This document shows, piece after piece, positions 26,776 through 35,472 of a stretch of 64,000 bases of DNA. Below the pieces are notes generated by a model. It did not search any database. It was not told where the DNA came from and saw only the letters and a program-made list of their open reading frames with translations. A program made the translations under genes and the position numbers. The DNA is from Pseudomonadota bacterium (GTDB lineage Bacteria; Pseudomonadota; Gammaproteobacteria; Xanthomonadales; Rhodanobacteraceae): positions 3,818 through 67,817 of the forward strand of contig JAEYZH010000049.1 of assembly GCA_023430685.1 (NCBI GenBank), read 5' to 3'. How positions within the stretch are numbered: the stretch's first letter is position 1; each line of letters begins with the position of its first letter.

Positions 26776-27372
26776 ATGGACACGCACGCGATGCCGGCGG
26801 AGCCACCCGACCGCATGCATGCGCGCGCGACGCCGGGCTTGCTTCCCCGCATGCTCGGACCAGCGTTCGAACGCCTGCCCGATCGCGTGCGATGGATGCA
26901 TCGCGGCACGTCGACCCAGGCACGCGGCGCTGCGATCGTGCAAGGCGACTCGCACTGGCGCGCGCGCGTGCTGCGCAGGATCGCCGGCCTGCCTTCTCCC
27001 GCAGGCTCGATCCCGCTCGCGTTCGAGATCCGCGCGCACGCGACGGGCGAGTTCTGGCTGCGGCGATTCGGCGACAAACCGATGCGCAGCGAGCTCGCAC
27101 GCTCGATGCGCATCGCCGACGCGCTCGAGGAACGCCTCGGGCCGGTTCGCCTGACCTTCGCGCTCGAGATCGACGAATCACGCATGCACTGGACCCTGCG
27201 CGAACTTCGCGTGCTCGGCATCGCGCTGCCGCTGCGCTGGTTCCGCGACCTGCGCGCCTCGTGCGGCGACGAGCAGGGCCGCTACGCGTTCGACATCGAC
27301 GTGCGCCTGCCGCTGGTCGGGCGGCTGATCGGGTACTCGGGATGGCTGGAGCCGATCGATGACGCAGCCTGA
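26776..27372 (+). CDS. DUF4166 domain protein
   Basis: 198 residues from the ATG at 26776. LGPAFERLPDRVRWMHRG near the start, a central FEIRAHATGEFWLRRFGDKPMRSEL and the C-terminal DIDVRLPLVGRLIGYSGWL match the DUF4166 pattern. No catalytic motif is evident. It overlaps the DCC-family gene by 14 bases, an arrangement that suggests a shared function. A TGCTAACCT extended -10-like motif lies about 45 bases upstream. Confidence 0.75.
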   Translation: MDTHAMPAEPPDRMHARATPGLLPRMLGPAFERLPDRVRWMHRGTSTQARGAAIVQGDSHWRARVLRRIAGLPSPAGSIPLAFEIRAHATGEFWLRRFGDKPMRSELARSMRIADALEERLGPVRLTFALEIDESRMHWTLRELRVLGIALPLRWFRDLRASCGDEQGRYAFDIDVRLPLVGRLIGYSGWLEPIDDAA

Positions 27373-27769
27373 TGCGATCGCAATCATCGTGTTCGACGGC
27401 GTCTGCCTGTTGTGCAGCCGCTGGGTGCGTTTCGTCCTGCGCCACGACCCCTCGGGACGCTACCGGTTCGCGTCGATGCAGTCGGAACCCGGTCGCGCGT
27501 TGCTGACCGCGCATGGGCTCGATCCCGACGACCCGAACTCGCTGCTGCTCGTCGCGGGCGGACATGCATGGACCGACAGCGACGCGATCCTGCGCGTGCT
27601 CGCGGGGTTCGGCGGCGCGTGGCGCAGCGCACTCGTGTTGCGGGCGGTCCCGCGCAAGCTGCGCGATCCCGCCTATCGCTGGCTCGCGCGCAACCGCTAT
27701 CGCTGGTTCGGACGCAGCCAAGCGTGCTGGCTGCCCGCCCCGGAGCACGCGCAGAGGTTCCTGCACTGA
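27359..27769 (+). CDS. DCC-family (DUF393) thiol-disulfide oxidoreductase-like protein
   Basis: 136 residues. The defining D-G-x-C-x-x-C motif is FDGVCLLCSRWV (residues 12-23), with the C-x2-C pair of thioredoxin-like redox proteins. YRFASMQSEPGRALL and a central tryptophan/arginine-rich helix follow, typical of the YuxK/DCC family. A redox role is predicted from family only. Confidence 0.85.
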   Translation: MTQPDAIAIIVFDGVCLLCSRWVRFVLRHDPSGRYRFASMQSEPGRALLTAHGLDPDDPNSLLLVAGGHAWTDSDAILRVLAGFGGAWRSALVLRAVPRKLRDPAYRWLARNRYRWFGRSQACWLPAPEHAQRFLH

Positions 27770-27775
27770 GACGCG

Positions 27776-27798
27776 AAAAACCCGCCTCGCGGCGGGTT
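27776..27798 (-). terminator. Intrinsic terminator of the desaturase gene
   Basis: On the minus strand: AACCCGCC, loop GCGA, GGCGGGTT, followed by TTT. It lies about 27 bases after the desaturase stop. It may also end the plus-strand DCC transcript, but there is no T-run in that direction. Confidence 0.75.
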
Positions 27799-27824
27799 CC
27801 TCGTGGTCGCGCGATGACGAGCGC

Positions 27825-29027
27825 TCAGTGTTCGCCCGCGAGGCGATAACCCTTCAGCCGAGCCGCGAATTCGGCCAGCGTACGGATGCCGGTCGCCTCG
27901 GCCTCGCGGCACCAGTCCTTGAGCGCGTCGACCATCGCCTCGGCGTTGCGGCCATTGCGTTCGGTGAGTTCGGCGAGCCGCGCGCGGAATTCGCAGACCG
28001 TGCGCAGGCGCGGATGCTTCTCGGTGAACTGGGTCATCCGTTCGCGCGAGGCGGCGTCGAGCCAGCGCCCGCCATTGCCGAGCGCACGCCGCAGCCGGCG
28101 CGGCAAGGCCTTGATGCCGGCGCCCGCGCTGCTCGCTTCCTCGCGCAGGGTCGGCGCGATCACGCCGCGGAAGTAGTCGCTCATCACGTGGAAGCGATGC
28201 GACAACAGCGCCTTCACGGTGTCGGTATCGGGCAGGTTCATGTTGGGACGCACGTCGAGCGTCGGTGCGACGCGCAGCACGGTCGCCAGGCGCAGCGACT
28301 TGAACAGGCGGATCGCCGCCCAGCCGATGTCGAATTCCCATTTGCGCAACGCGAACTTGGCGGAACTCGGGAACGCGTGGTGGTTGTTGTGCAGTTCCTC
28401 GCCGCCGATCCACAGGCCCCATGGCGAGAGGTTGGTCGAAGTATCGGCGGATTCGAAGTTGCGGTAGCCCCACCAGTGGCCGACGCCGTTGACGAAGCCC
28501 GCGGCCCAGAACGGGATCCAGGCCATCTGGATCGCCCAGAGCGCGCCGCCGACTGCGCCGAACAGCGCGAGGTCGACAATCAGCATCAGCGCAGGGCCGG
28601 TGTACGGGTGCGCCCCATAGACATGGCGCTCGAGCCAGTCGTCGGGCGTTCCGCGGCCGTACTTGTCCATGTCCTCGCGGCGCCCCGCGGCGTCGCGATA
28701 GAGGCCGACACCGTCCCAGAACACCTTGCGGATGCCGTGGATCTGCGGGCTGTGCGGATCCTCTTCGGTCTCGACCTTCGCGTGGTGCTTGCGATGGATC
28801 GCGACCCACTCCTTCGTGACCATGCCGGTCGTGAGCCACGACCAGAAGCGGAAGAAGTGCGCGAGCAGCGGATGGAAATCGACGCCGCGATGGGTCTGGC
28901 TGCGATGCAGGTAGAGCGTGACCGTGAAGATCGTGAGCTGGGTCACGACGAGCAGGAACACGACCCAGGTACCCCAGGAAGCCTGGGTCAGGCCGCGCGC
29001 GGCGAGGTCGATGAAGGTGTAAGGCAT
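27825..29027 (-). CDS. Membrane fatty acid desaturase (acyl-CoA/acyl-lipid delta-9 type)
   Basis: 400 residues. The three histidine boxes of membrane di-iron desaturases are present: HRSQTHR, HRKHH and HNNHH. Membrane segments lie at about 20-45 and around 150-185. The roughly 150 C-terminal residues after the last box are a soluble helical extension. It probably introduces a double bond into fatty acyl chains, altering membrane fluidity. It is divergent from the ABC exporter operon. Confidence 0.9.
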   Translation of the reverse strand: MPYTFIDLAARGLTQASWGTWVVFLLVVTQLTIFTVTLYLHRSQTHRGVDFHPLLAHFFRFWSWLTTGMVTKEWVAIHRKHHAKVETEEDPHSPQIHGIRKVFWDGVGLYRDAAGRREDMDKYGRGTPDDWLERHVYGAHPYTGPALMLIVDLALFGAVGGALWAIQMAWIPFWAAGFVNGVGHWWGYRNFESADTSTNLSPWGLWIGGEELHNNHHAFPSSAKFALRKWEFDIGWAAIRLFKSLRLATVLRVAPTLDVRPNMNLPDTDTVKALLSHRFHVMSDYFRGVIAPTLREEASSAGAGIKALPRRLRRALGNGGRWLDAASRERMTQFTEKHPRLRTVCEFRARLAELTERNGRNAEAMVDALKDWCREAEATGIRTLAEFAARLKGYRLAGEH

Positions 29028-29179
29028 GAAAGAGAACTACGCTGGAGCAGGGGTATCCCACTATACCCGCCCCAGATGCTGCTTGCGGCGCACGATGTCA
29101 AGCTTGGTGGCGGCGGGCGTCGCGCGAGGCTGCGCGCGGGCTTGCGGCGGTGCCGCCCGAACCGGAACAATCGGGCGAC

Positions 29180-30112
29180 GTGAATTCCCCCGATCCGGTC
29201 CTTCGCCTCCAGCACGCCAGCCGCCGCCTCGGTGGCCGCGCGGTCGTGCGCGCGCTCGAGCTCGAGGTCGCGCGTGGAGAAGTGCTCGGCCTGCTCGGCG
29301 TCAACGGCGCCGGCAAGAGCACGACGCTGCGCATGATCGCGGGCGTGCTCGCGCCGAGCCAGGGGCGCGTCGTCATCGATGGCGAGGACCCATACGAGCG
29401 CCCCGCGATCGCGCGCCGGCGCATCGGTTACCTGCCCGAAGTGCCGCCCTTGCATGCGGAACTGACGCCGCTCGAGTTCCTCGCCTTCTGCGCGCGCCTG
29501 CGCGGACTGCCGCGCGCGTCGATCGCCGCGGCGGTGGAACGCGCGCTCGAACGCTGCGGGCTCGGCGAGGTGCGTCGCCGTCCGATCGCGGCGCTGTCGA
29601 AGGGATTCCGCCAGCGCGTCGGCATCGCGCAGGCGATCGTGCACGAACCCGCGCTGATCGTGCTGGACGAACCGGCTTCCGGGCTCGACCCGGTGCAGGC
29701 ACTGAACCTGCGCGAGCTCGTGCGCAGCCTCGGCACCACGCATGCAGTGGTGCTGTCGACGCACCTGCTGCCGGATGTCGCCGCGTGCTGCGACCGCGTT
29801 GCGATCCTCCACCACGGCGAGCTGCGTCATCTCGGATCGGCGCGGCCCGCGGACGCATCGGCATGGTGCGTCGGCGTGGTGCAGCCGTTGGCCGCGCGCG
29901 ACTGGCTCGCGTTGCCGATGGTGGAAGCGGCAGAAGCGCTCGATCCGCACCAGTGGCGCGTGCGACTTCGCGACGGCGCGCCGGTCGACGCGTTCGCGCG
30001 CGCGGTGGTCGAGCAGGGATTCGGGCTCGTCGCGCTCGGCGCGGATGCGGCGCCGCTCGAATCGACCTTCCTCGCGATCGCGGCGAGCGGGCCCGCGGCG
30101 GACGCGGCATGA
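29180..30112 (+). CDS. ABC transporter ATP-binding protein, GldA-like
   Basis: 310 residues from a GTG at 29180; an in-frame GTG at 29150 would add 10 residues. Walker A GVNGAGKST, signature region ALSKGFRQRVGIAQAI, Walker B ALIVLDEPASGLDP and H-loop LSTHLLPD are intact. About 80 residues after the nucleotide-binding domain form a C-terminal extension. Its stop overlaps the start of the permease gene (ATGA). It energises the Gld-like exporter encoded next. Confidence 0.9.
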   Translation: MNSPDPVLRLQHASRRLGGRAVVRALELEVARGEVLGLLGVNGAGKSTTLRMIAGVLAPSQGRVVIDGEDPYERPAIARRRIGYLPEVPPLHAELTPLEFLAFCARLRGLPRASIAAAVERALERCGLGEVRRRPIAALSKGFRQRVGIAQAIVHEPALIVLDEPASGLDPVQALNLRELVRSLGTTHAVVLSTHLLPDVAACCDRVAILHHGELRHLGSARPADASAWCVGVVQPLAARDWLALPMVEAAEALDPHQWRVRLRDGAPVDAFARAVVEQGFGLVALGADAAPLESTFLAIAASGPAADAA

Positions 30113-30870
30113 AGACCGTGCTGCTCGTCGCCCGCCACGAGTGGCGCCGCCTCGCGGTGCAGCCGTTCGCGTGGACCCTGGCTGCGCTCGTCGTCGCGCT
30201 GATGGCGTGGCAGTTCCTGCTGTCGCTGCAGGGCTATCTCGAACTGGCACCCAAGCTCGGTGGCCTCGCCGACGCACCCGGCGTCACTGACCTCGTCGCG
30301 ATCCCGCTGCTGCGCAGCTTCGCGAACCTGCTGATGCTGGTGCTGCCGCTCGTCACGATGCGCGCGATCGCGGGCGAACGCCGCGCGGCGACCTTGCCCC
30401 TGCTGCTCGCGAGCGGCATCGGCAGCGCGCGCATCGTGCTCGGCAAGTACATCGGTGCCCTCGGTTACGCCTGGCTGCTGGTCGCGCTGGTCGCGCTGAT
30501 GCCGCTCTCGCTCGCGCATGCGACGCCGCTCGACATCGGCAAGCTCGCCGCCGCGCTGCTCGGCGTCGCGTTGCTGGCGGCCGCGCTGGTCGCGATCGGC
30601 GTGCTCTGCTCGGCCTGGGCCTCGCAGCCGGCGCTGGCCGCCGCGGCCGCGCTCGCGCTGACCGGCGTGCTCGCGGTGGTCGACGCGGGTGCGCGCCTGC
30701 AGGGCATCACGCATTCGGGCATCAACCACCTTGCGTTGCCGACCCACCTCGAACCGTTCCTGCGCGGCATGACCGCGAGCGTCGACGTGGTCTACTTCGT
30801 GCTGCTCGCGGCGGTCGCGCTCGTGATCGCGACGCGCCGGGTCGATGCGCTGCGCGGGAGCGCGGATTGA
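30109..30870 (+). CDS. ABC transporter permease, GldF-like
   Basis: 253 residues with about six membrane segments (for example 22-42, 70-90, 120-135, 147-168, 178-195, 230-245). RHEWRRLAVQPFAW at the N terminus and a two-permease-type fold match ABC-2 permeases of the GldF group. It overlaps the ATPase gene by four bases and the next gene by one (TGATG). Confidence 0.85.
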   Translation: MKTVLLVARHEWRRLAVQPFAWTLAALVVALMAWQFLLSLQGYLELAPKLGGLADAPGVTDLVAIPLLRSFANLLMLVLPLVTMRAIAGERRAATLPLLLASGIGSARIVLGKYIGALGYAWLLVALVALMPLSLAHATPLDIGKLAAALLGVALLAAALVAIGVLCSAWASQPALAAAAALALTGVLAVVDAGARLQGITHSGINHLALPTHLEPFLRGMTASVDVVYFVLLAAVALVIATRRVDALRGSAD

Positions 30871-32216
30871 TGCGCGAACGCCTCGCCGACCTGTTGCATG
30901 CGCTCGTCGTCGTCGCGATCGCGGCCGCGATCGCGTTCCTGTCCACGCGCTACGGCATCGAGCGCGATTTCAGCCATGCACGCAGCGCGAGCCTCGGCGA
31001 GTCCTCGATCGCGGTGTTGGCCGCACTCGACGGACCGGTCGAGGTGATCAGCTATGCACGCCGCCAGGGCGGCCTGCGCGGGCTGATCGGCGAGTTCGTC
31101 GCGCGCTACCAGCGCGCCAAGCCCGATCTCGCGCTGCGCTTCGTCGATCCCGACGCGGACCCCGACGCGATGCGCGCCGCCGGCATCACGATCGACGGGG
31201 AACTCGAGCTTCGCTACGGCGACCGCAGCGAACGCCTGAAGGTACTCAGCGAGCAGGAATTCTCGGGCGCGCTGCTGCGCCTCTCGCGCGGCAGTAGCCG
31301 CATCGTCGCGTTTCTCGAAGGCGAGGGCGAGCGCGATCCGCTCGGCGCGCGCAACGCCGACCTCGGCCGGTTCGTCGAATCGCTCGCGGCGCGCGGCCTG
31401 CGCGCGGTGCCGCTGCCGCTCGCGCGCACCGGCACGGTGCCGCAGAACACCGATCTCGTGGTCGTTGCCGACCCGCAGGTCGACCTGCCCGCGGCCGCCG
31501 CGGACGCGCTGGTGGAGTACCTGGAACGCGGTGGCGCGCTGCTCTGGCTCGCCGAGCCGGGCGCGAGGGCCGGGCTCGAGCCGCTCGCCGAGGCGCTCGG
31601 ACTCGCGCTCCTCCCGGGCACCGTCGTCGACGCGGGCGGCGAGGCGTTCGGCTTGTCGGACCCGAGCTTCGTCGCCGCGAGCCGCTACCCCGATCACGCG
31701 ATCACGCGCGATTTCGTGCTGACCACGCTGTATCCGCAGGCGACGGCGCTCGCGCGCCGCGCGGACACGCGTTGGGCCGCGGCGCCGCTGCTGCAGTCGG
31801 GCGAGCGCTCGTGGAACGAAACCGGCCGCATCCCGCGCACGGGCGAAGCCGCCGACACCGTGCGCCACGATGCGACCGACGGCGAGATCGCGGGACCGCT
31901 CGACCTCGGCTTCGCGTTGACGCGGATCTCCCCGCGCCCCGATCGCCGCGAACAGCGCGTGGTCGTGCTCGGCGACGGCGACTTCCTGTCCAACAGCTTC
32001 CTCGGCAACGGCGGCAACCGCGAGTTCGGCCAGCGCGTGTTCGACTGGCTGCTCGGTGACGATGCGCAGGTGCAGGTGCCCGACCGCAGCGCGGCCGATC
32101 GCGAATTGCGGTTGTCGCAGCGCGCGCTCGGCCTGATCGCGCTCGGCTTCCTCGTCGTGCTGCCGCTGCTGCTGGTCGCGACCGGCGTGCTGGTCTGGTG
32201 GCGCAGGCGTCGCTGA
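30870..32216 (+). CDS. GldG-like auxiliary component of the ABC exporter
   Basis: 448 residues with one membrane helix at each end (about 10-26 and 423-443) and a large periplasmic region between. VISYARRQGGLRGLIGEFVARYQ, PDLALRFVDPDADP and VVVADPQVDLP follow the GldG/ABC-auxiliary domain, and VVVLGDGDFLSNSFLGNGGN is the characteristic late motif. In Bacteroidetes GldG acts with GldA/GldF; outside that phylum these proteins have no fixed role. Confidence 0.82.
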   Translation: MRERLADLLHALVVVAIAAAIAFLSTRYGIERDFSHARSASLGESSIAVLAALDGPVEVISYARRQGGLRGLIGEFVARYQRAKPDLALRFVDPDADPDAMRAAGITIDGELELRYGDRSERLKVLSEQEFSGALLRLSRGSSRIVAFLEGEGERDPLGARNADLGRFVESLAARGLRAVPLPLARTGTVPQNTDLVVVADPQVDLPAAAADALVEYLERGGALLWLAEPGARAGLEPLAEALGLALLPGTVVDAGGEAFGLSDPSFVAASRYPDHAITRDFVLTTLYPQATALARRADTRWAAAPLLQSGERSWNETGRIPRTGEAADTVRHDATDGEIAGPLDLGFALTRISPRPDRREQRVVVLGDGDFLSNSFLGNGGNREFGQRVFDWLLGDDAQVQVPDRSAADRELRLSQRALGLIALGFLVVLPLLLVATGVLVWWRRRR

Positions 32217-32217
32217 G

Positions 32218-32754
32218 ATGAAGCGGCGCACGCACACCACGCTGTGGCTGCTCGCGACGCTCGCGGCGCTCGCCGCGGCGGTGCAGTGGCAGGTTCGGTA
32301 CGAACGCGCGCGCCTGTCCGATCCGCTCAGCGCGCTCGACCTCGACGCGGTGCGGCGGATCGAGGTCGGGTGCCGCGGCTGCGAACCACGCCGCTACGAG
32401 AAGGCCGATGGCCTCTGGCGCATGCTCGCGCCGCACGCGCGCGAGGCCGATGCGCAGGCGATCGATCGCCTGCTCGCGATCGCGCACGCGCCGGTGCGCA
32501 TGCGCTACACATCGGGCGAACTCGATCCTGCGCGCATCGGCCTCGTGCCGCCGCTGGCGACGCTGCGACTCGACGACACCGTGTTCACGTTCGGCACCAC
32601 CGATGCAATCCATGGCGACCGCTACGTCGCGGTCGGCGACCTCGTGGCGCTGGTGCCGGATCGGTTCAGCGTGCACCTGTTCGCGATGCCTGAAACGGGC
32701 GCCACGCCCGCGGCCGGTGATGCAAGCGCGGACCGCGAGCCCGCGGTGCGCTGA
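32218..32754 (+). CDS. Membrane-anchored periplasmic protein, DUF4340-like
   Basis: 178 residues with one N-terminal membrane segment (about 8-22). [29 protein letters not shown] and [20 protein letters not shown] resemble the repeated unit of DUF4340 proteins, which often follow GldG-like genes. It begins one base after the GldG-like stop, so it is the last gene of the exporter operon. Function unknown. Confidence 0.7.
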   Translation: MKRRTHTTLWLLATLAALAAAVQWQVRYERARLSDPLSALDLDAVRRIEVGCRGCEPRRYEKADGLWRMLAPHAREADAQAIDRLLAIAHAPVRMRYTSGELDPARIGLVPPLATLRLDDTVFTFGTTDAIHGDRYVAVGDLVALVPDRFSVHLFAMPETGATPAAGDASADREPAVR

Positions 32755-32899
32755 AAAGCAGCGGATCCCGCTCCCGCCTTTCGCCGCGACCTGGGTCGAT
32801 TCATGCCTGCCGCGGCGCATGATCCGCCCGGTGAGGCGGGCGCATCCGTTCGCGGTCACGCACTTGATCCGCCTCGGGATCGCACCCACGATTCGATGC

Positions 32900-33712
32900 A
32901 TGCCCGAACTGCCGGAAGTCGAAACCACGCGGCGCGGACTCGCGCCGCACCTGGTCGGGCGTCGCGTGCTCGAACTCGTCGTGCGCGAATCGCGCCTGCG
33001 CTGGCCGCTGCCGCGTGCATTGCGAGAACGGCTGGAGGGCCAACGGATCAGCGCCATCGAGCGACGCGCGAAGTACCTGCTCGTGCACGTCGAGCCAGGC
33101 AGCGCGCTGCTGCATCTCGGCATGTCGGGCGCGTTGCGCGTGCTGCCCGCGGAGACGCCGGCGGGCCTGCATGACCACGTCGACTGGCGCCTCGATTCGG
33201 GCCAGGTGCTGCGTTACACCGATCCGCGCCGTTTCGGCTGCCAGCTGTGGCAGCCGCGCGGGACCACGCATGCGCTGCTCGCAGGTCTCGGCCCGGAACC
33301 CTTGTCGGATGCCTTCGACGGCGAACTGCTGTGGCGTCGCTCGCGCGGCCGCAAGGCCGCGGTCAAGCAGTTCCTGATGGACCAGGCGATCGTCGTCGGC
33401 GTCGGCAACATCTATGCGAGCGAGGCGCTGTTCGCCGCGCGGATCCATCCGTCGCGCGCGGCGGGCTCGGTGTCGCGCGAGCGCTACGAGCGCCTCGCAC
33501 TCGAGGTCAGGCGCATCCTCGCGCATGCGATCGCGCGCGGCGGCACCACGCTGCGCGACTTCATCAGTCCCGACGGGCTGCCCGGCTACTTCGAGCAGGA
33601 GCTCAACGTCTATGGCCGCACCGGCGAGCCCTGCCACGCCTGCGGCGCGCCGATCCGTGCGCGCGCGATCGGGCAGCGGTCGACGTTCTTCTGCGCGCGC
33701 TGCCAGCGCTGA
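32900..33712 (+). CDS. mutM: Formamidopyrimidine-DNA glycosylase
   Basis: 270 residues. The catalytic N-terminal proline and glutamate are in MPELPEVET, with the lysine in RRAKYLL. The helix-two-turn-helix contains [11 protein letters not shown]. The C-terminal zinc finger is C-x2-C-x16-C-x2-C (CHACG ... FCARC). It removes 8-oxoguanine from DNA. The neighbouring tdk unit converges on it with a gap of only 7 bases. Confidence 0.96.
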   Translation: MPELPEVETTRRGLAPHLVGRRVLELVVRESRLRWPLPRALRERLEGQRISAIERRAKYLLVHVEPGSALLHLGMSGALRVLPAETPAGLHDHVDWRLDSGQVLRYTDPRRFGCQLWQPRGTTHALLAGLGPEPLSDAFDGELLWRRSRGRKAAVKQFLMDQAIVVGVGNIYASEALFAARIHPSRAAGSVSRERYERLALEVRRILAHAIARGGTTLRDFISPDGLPGYFEQELNVYGRTGEPCHACGAPIRARAIGQRSTFFCARCQR

Positions 33713-33719
33713 CGCCGCG

Positions 33720-34481
33720 TCAGCCTGGCCAGCGCAACGCGAGGTGGCGGTTGTTGAACTCGGGGTCGTCGTCCGAACCCGCATGCTCCACGCGCATGCC
33801 ATCCGGCAGGTCGCCGACTTCGATCTCGCGCCCGCCTTCGACGAGGCCACCTGCGCACTGGAACGCGACGAAGCGTTCGGCCAGTTCGCCCGCGAGGTTC
33901 GCATCCGAGGGCGGCACGTTGCGCACCGAGACGTCGGGTCGCGCGAACTTGCGCATGCCGCGCGTGTGCACCCACAACCGCCCAGGATGGCGCTCATCCT
34001 CGCTGCACAGGATCAGCACGTGGTCGCGTGGCTCGAACGCGTCGCGCGCGAACAGCCGCCGCTGCCAATCCGCGGCGGCGAGCATCGAGAGCGTCTGCGG
34101 ATCCACCACGGCGATGCCGCCGAGGTCGCACAGCGCGGCGATCGTGCCGACCATGTCGCGCAACGGGTCGAGGTCGGCAGGATCGGCGATCGCGCCGCGC
34201 AGCATCACGCACTGCGGCGCGCGCCTGGCCAGCTCGAACAACCGCGAATCCTCGTCGTAGAGGATCGAACCGAGCGCGCCGGCGAGCGGATAGCCGTCCC
34301 ACTTCGCCAGTTCGCGGTTCACATAGCGCACCACCTCGATGCCGGCGGGCGTTCCACGCGTGCGCCAGCGCTGCGCGTCGATGCGGAAATCCTCGTCGAA
34401 ATCGCCGAACACGAACCACAACAGGAACGCCGCGTCGCCACTGTCCTGCCACTGCGGCCGTGGCCATGCGGGCGTCGTCAT
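33720..34481 (-). CDS. Conserved-looking protein of unknown function, coupled to tdk
   Basis: 253 residues from the ATG at 34481, overlapping the tdk stop by four bases (ATGA). It is soluble, with no signal peptide or membrane segment. Recognisable stretches are [40 protein letters not shown] and [26 protein letters not shown]. No family was recognised. Tight coupling to thymidine kinase hints at co-expression, not necessarily a nucleotide role. Confidence 0.7.
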   Translation of the reverse strand: MTTPAWPRPQWQDSGDAAFLLWFVFGDFDEDFRIDAQRWRTRGTPAGIEVVRYVNRELAKWDGYPLAGALGSILYDEDSRLFELARRAPQCVMLRGAIADPADLDPLRDMVGTIAALCDLGGIAVVDPQTLSMLAAADWQRRLFARDAFEPRDHVLILCSEDERHPGRLWVHTRGMRKFARPDVSVRNVPPSDANLAGELAERFVAFQCAGGLVEGGREIEVGDLPDGMRVEHAGSDDDPEFNNRHLALRWPG

Positions 34482-35119
34482 GCGCGTGCTCCGGGTACGT
34501 CGAGCGGCAACACCGGCTGCTGCAGTTCCACCGTGCTGTCGCCGGCCATGATCTTCTTGAACTCGGCGCGGCTGACCGAGACGTAGCGCTCGTTGCCGCC
34601 GATCTCGACCTGCGGCCCGTCGGTGATCGCGCGCCCATTCTCGTCCACGCGCACGACCATCGTCGCCTTGCGGCCACTGTGGCAGATCGTCTTGATCTCG
34701 ACGAGGTTGTCGGCCCAGGCCAGCAGGTAGCGGCTGCCTTCGAACAGCTCGCCGCGGAAATCGGTCCGCAGGCCGTAGGCGAGCACGGGGATGCCGAGCA
34801 CGTCGACGATGTCGGTGAGCTGCCACGCCTGCGCCTTCGTCAGGAATTGCGCTTCGTCCACGAGCACGCAGTCGAGGCGGCCGCGGGCCTCGACGTCCGC
34901 ACGCACGAGCGCGAGCAGGTCGTCGTCGAACGAGAAGCGCAGCGCGTTCGCGCGCAGGCCGATGCGCGAGGCGACCACGCCCTCGCCCGCGCGCGTGTCG
35001 AGTCGCGGTGTCAGGATCAGCGTGCGCATGCCGCGCTCGTGGTAGTTGTAAGCGCTCTGCAGCAGCGTGGTGGTCTTCCCGGCGTTCATCGCCGAGTAGT
35101 AGAAGTAGAGCTTGGCCAT
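34478..35119 (-). CDS. tdk: Thymidine kinase (type II)
   Basis: 213 residues from the ATG at 35119 ([20 protein letters not shown]). A longer open frame upstream overlaps the relic region and is not used. The P-loop MNAGKTT, Walker [11 protein letters not shown], and the lasso [12 protein letters not shown] identify a Tdk-type kinase that phosphorylates thymidine. Compared with the E. coli enzyme, cysteines of the zinc site are replaced by serine in two places (CHSGRKA and SVSRAEF), so structural zinc is probably not bound. Confidence 0.94.
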   Translation of the reverse strand: MAKLYFYYSAMNAGKTTTLLQSAYNYHERGMRTLILTPRLDTRAGEGVVASRIGLRANALRFSFDDDLLALVRADVEARGRLDCVLVDEAQFLTKAQAWQLTDIVDVLGIPVLAYGLRTDFRGELFEGSRYLLAWADNLVEIKTICHSGRKATMVVRVDENGRAITDGPQVEIGGNERYVSVSRAEFKKIMAGDSTVELQQPVLPLDVPGARA

Positions 35120-35472
35120 GTCCTGCCCGACACCGATGCCGACGCGCATGGTAGCGGATCGCTGAGCAGGCATCGGTGCGGGCGGTGTGCCGTCGTGCAG
35201 CACGACGACCGCGATCGACGGCAGCAACCATTCGATCACGATGTCGGGCCTGGGTCAGTTTCCGATCGCGGCCGGGCCGCTGTTTCTCGACTTCGGCGGC
35301 GTGCGAGAACTTCGGTGTGTCGCTGCTCGGCTCCGGCGTGCTCGACCTGATCTTCGAGGATGGCTTCGAGTAGCGGCCTGCAGCGCCGGGAGCGCCAGCC
35401 GCGCGCGCCTGTCAAGCTGTGCGGGCGTTCGCGGCGCAGGCACAATCGCAGCCCGACCTCCCCGGGCCTGCG
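35120..35472. other. Gene-free stretch between tdk and rep
   Basis: Contains the relic C-terminal gene fragment described separately and about 100 bases of GC-rich sequence before rep. A GCACAATCG -10-like motif lies about 30 bases before the rep ATG. Confidence 0.5.
35187..35373 (+). pseudogene. Frameshifted C-terminal remnant of a DGFE-tailed secreted protein
   Basis: In one frame from 35187 the translation reads [21 protein letters not shown] and PLFLDFGG. In the next frame it continues ENFGVSLLGSGVLDLIFEDGFE and stops at 35371-35373. The end matches the tail of intact proteins at 9.5 kb and 23 kb. No start, signal peptide or longer frame accompanies it, so it is read as the decayed end of a former exoprotein gene. 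The upstream part has been lost. Confidence 0.5.
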
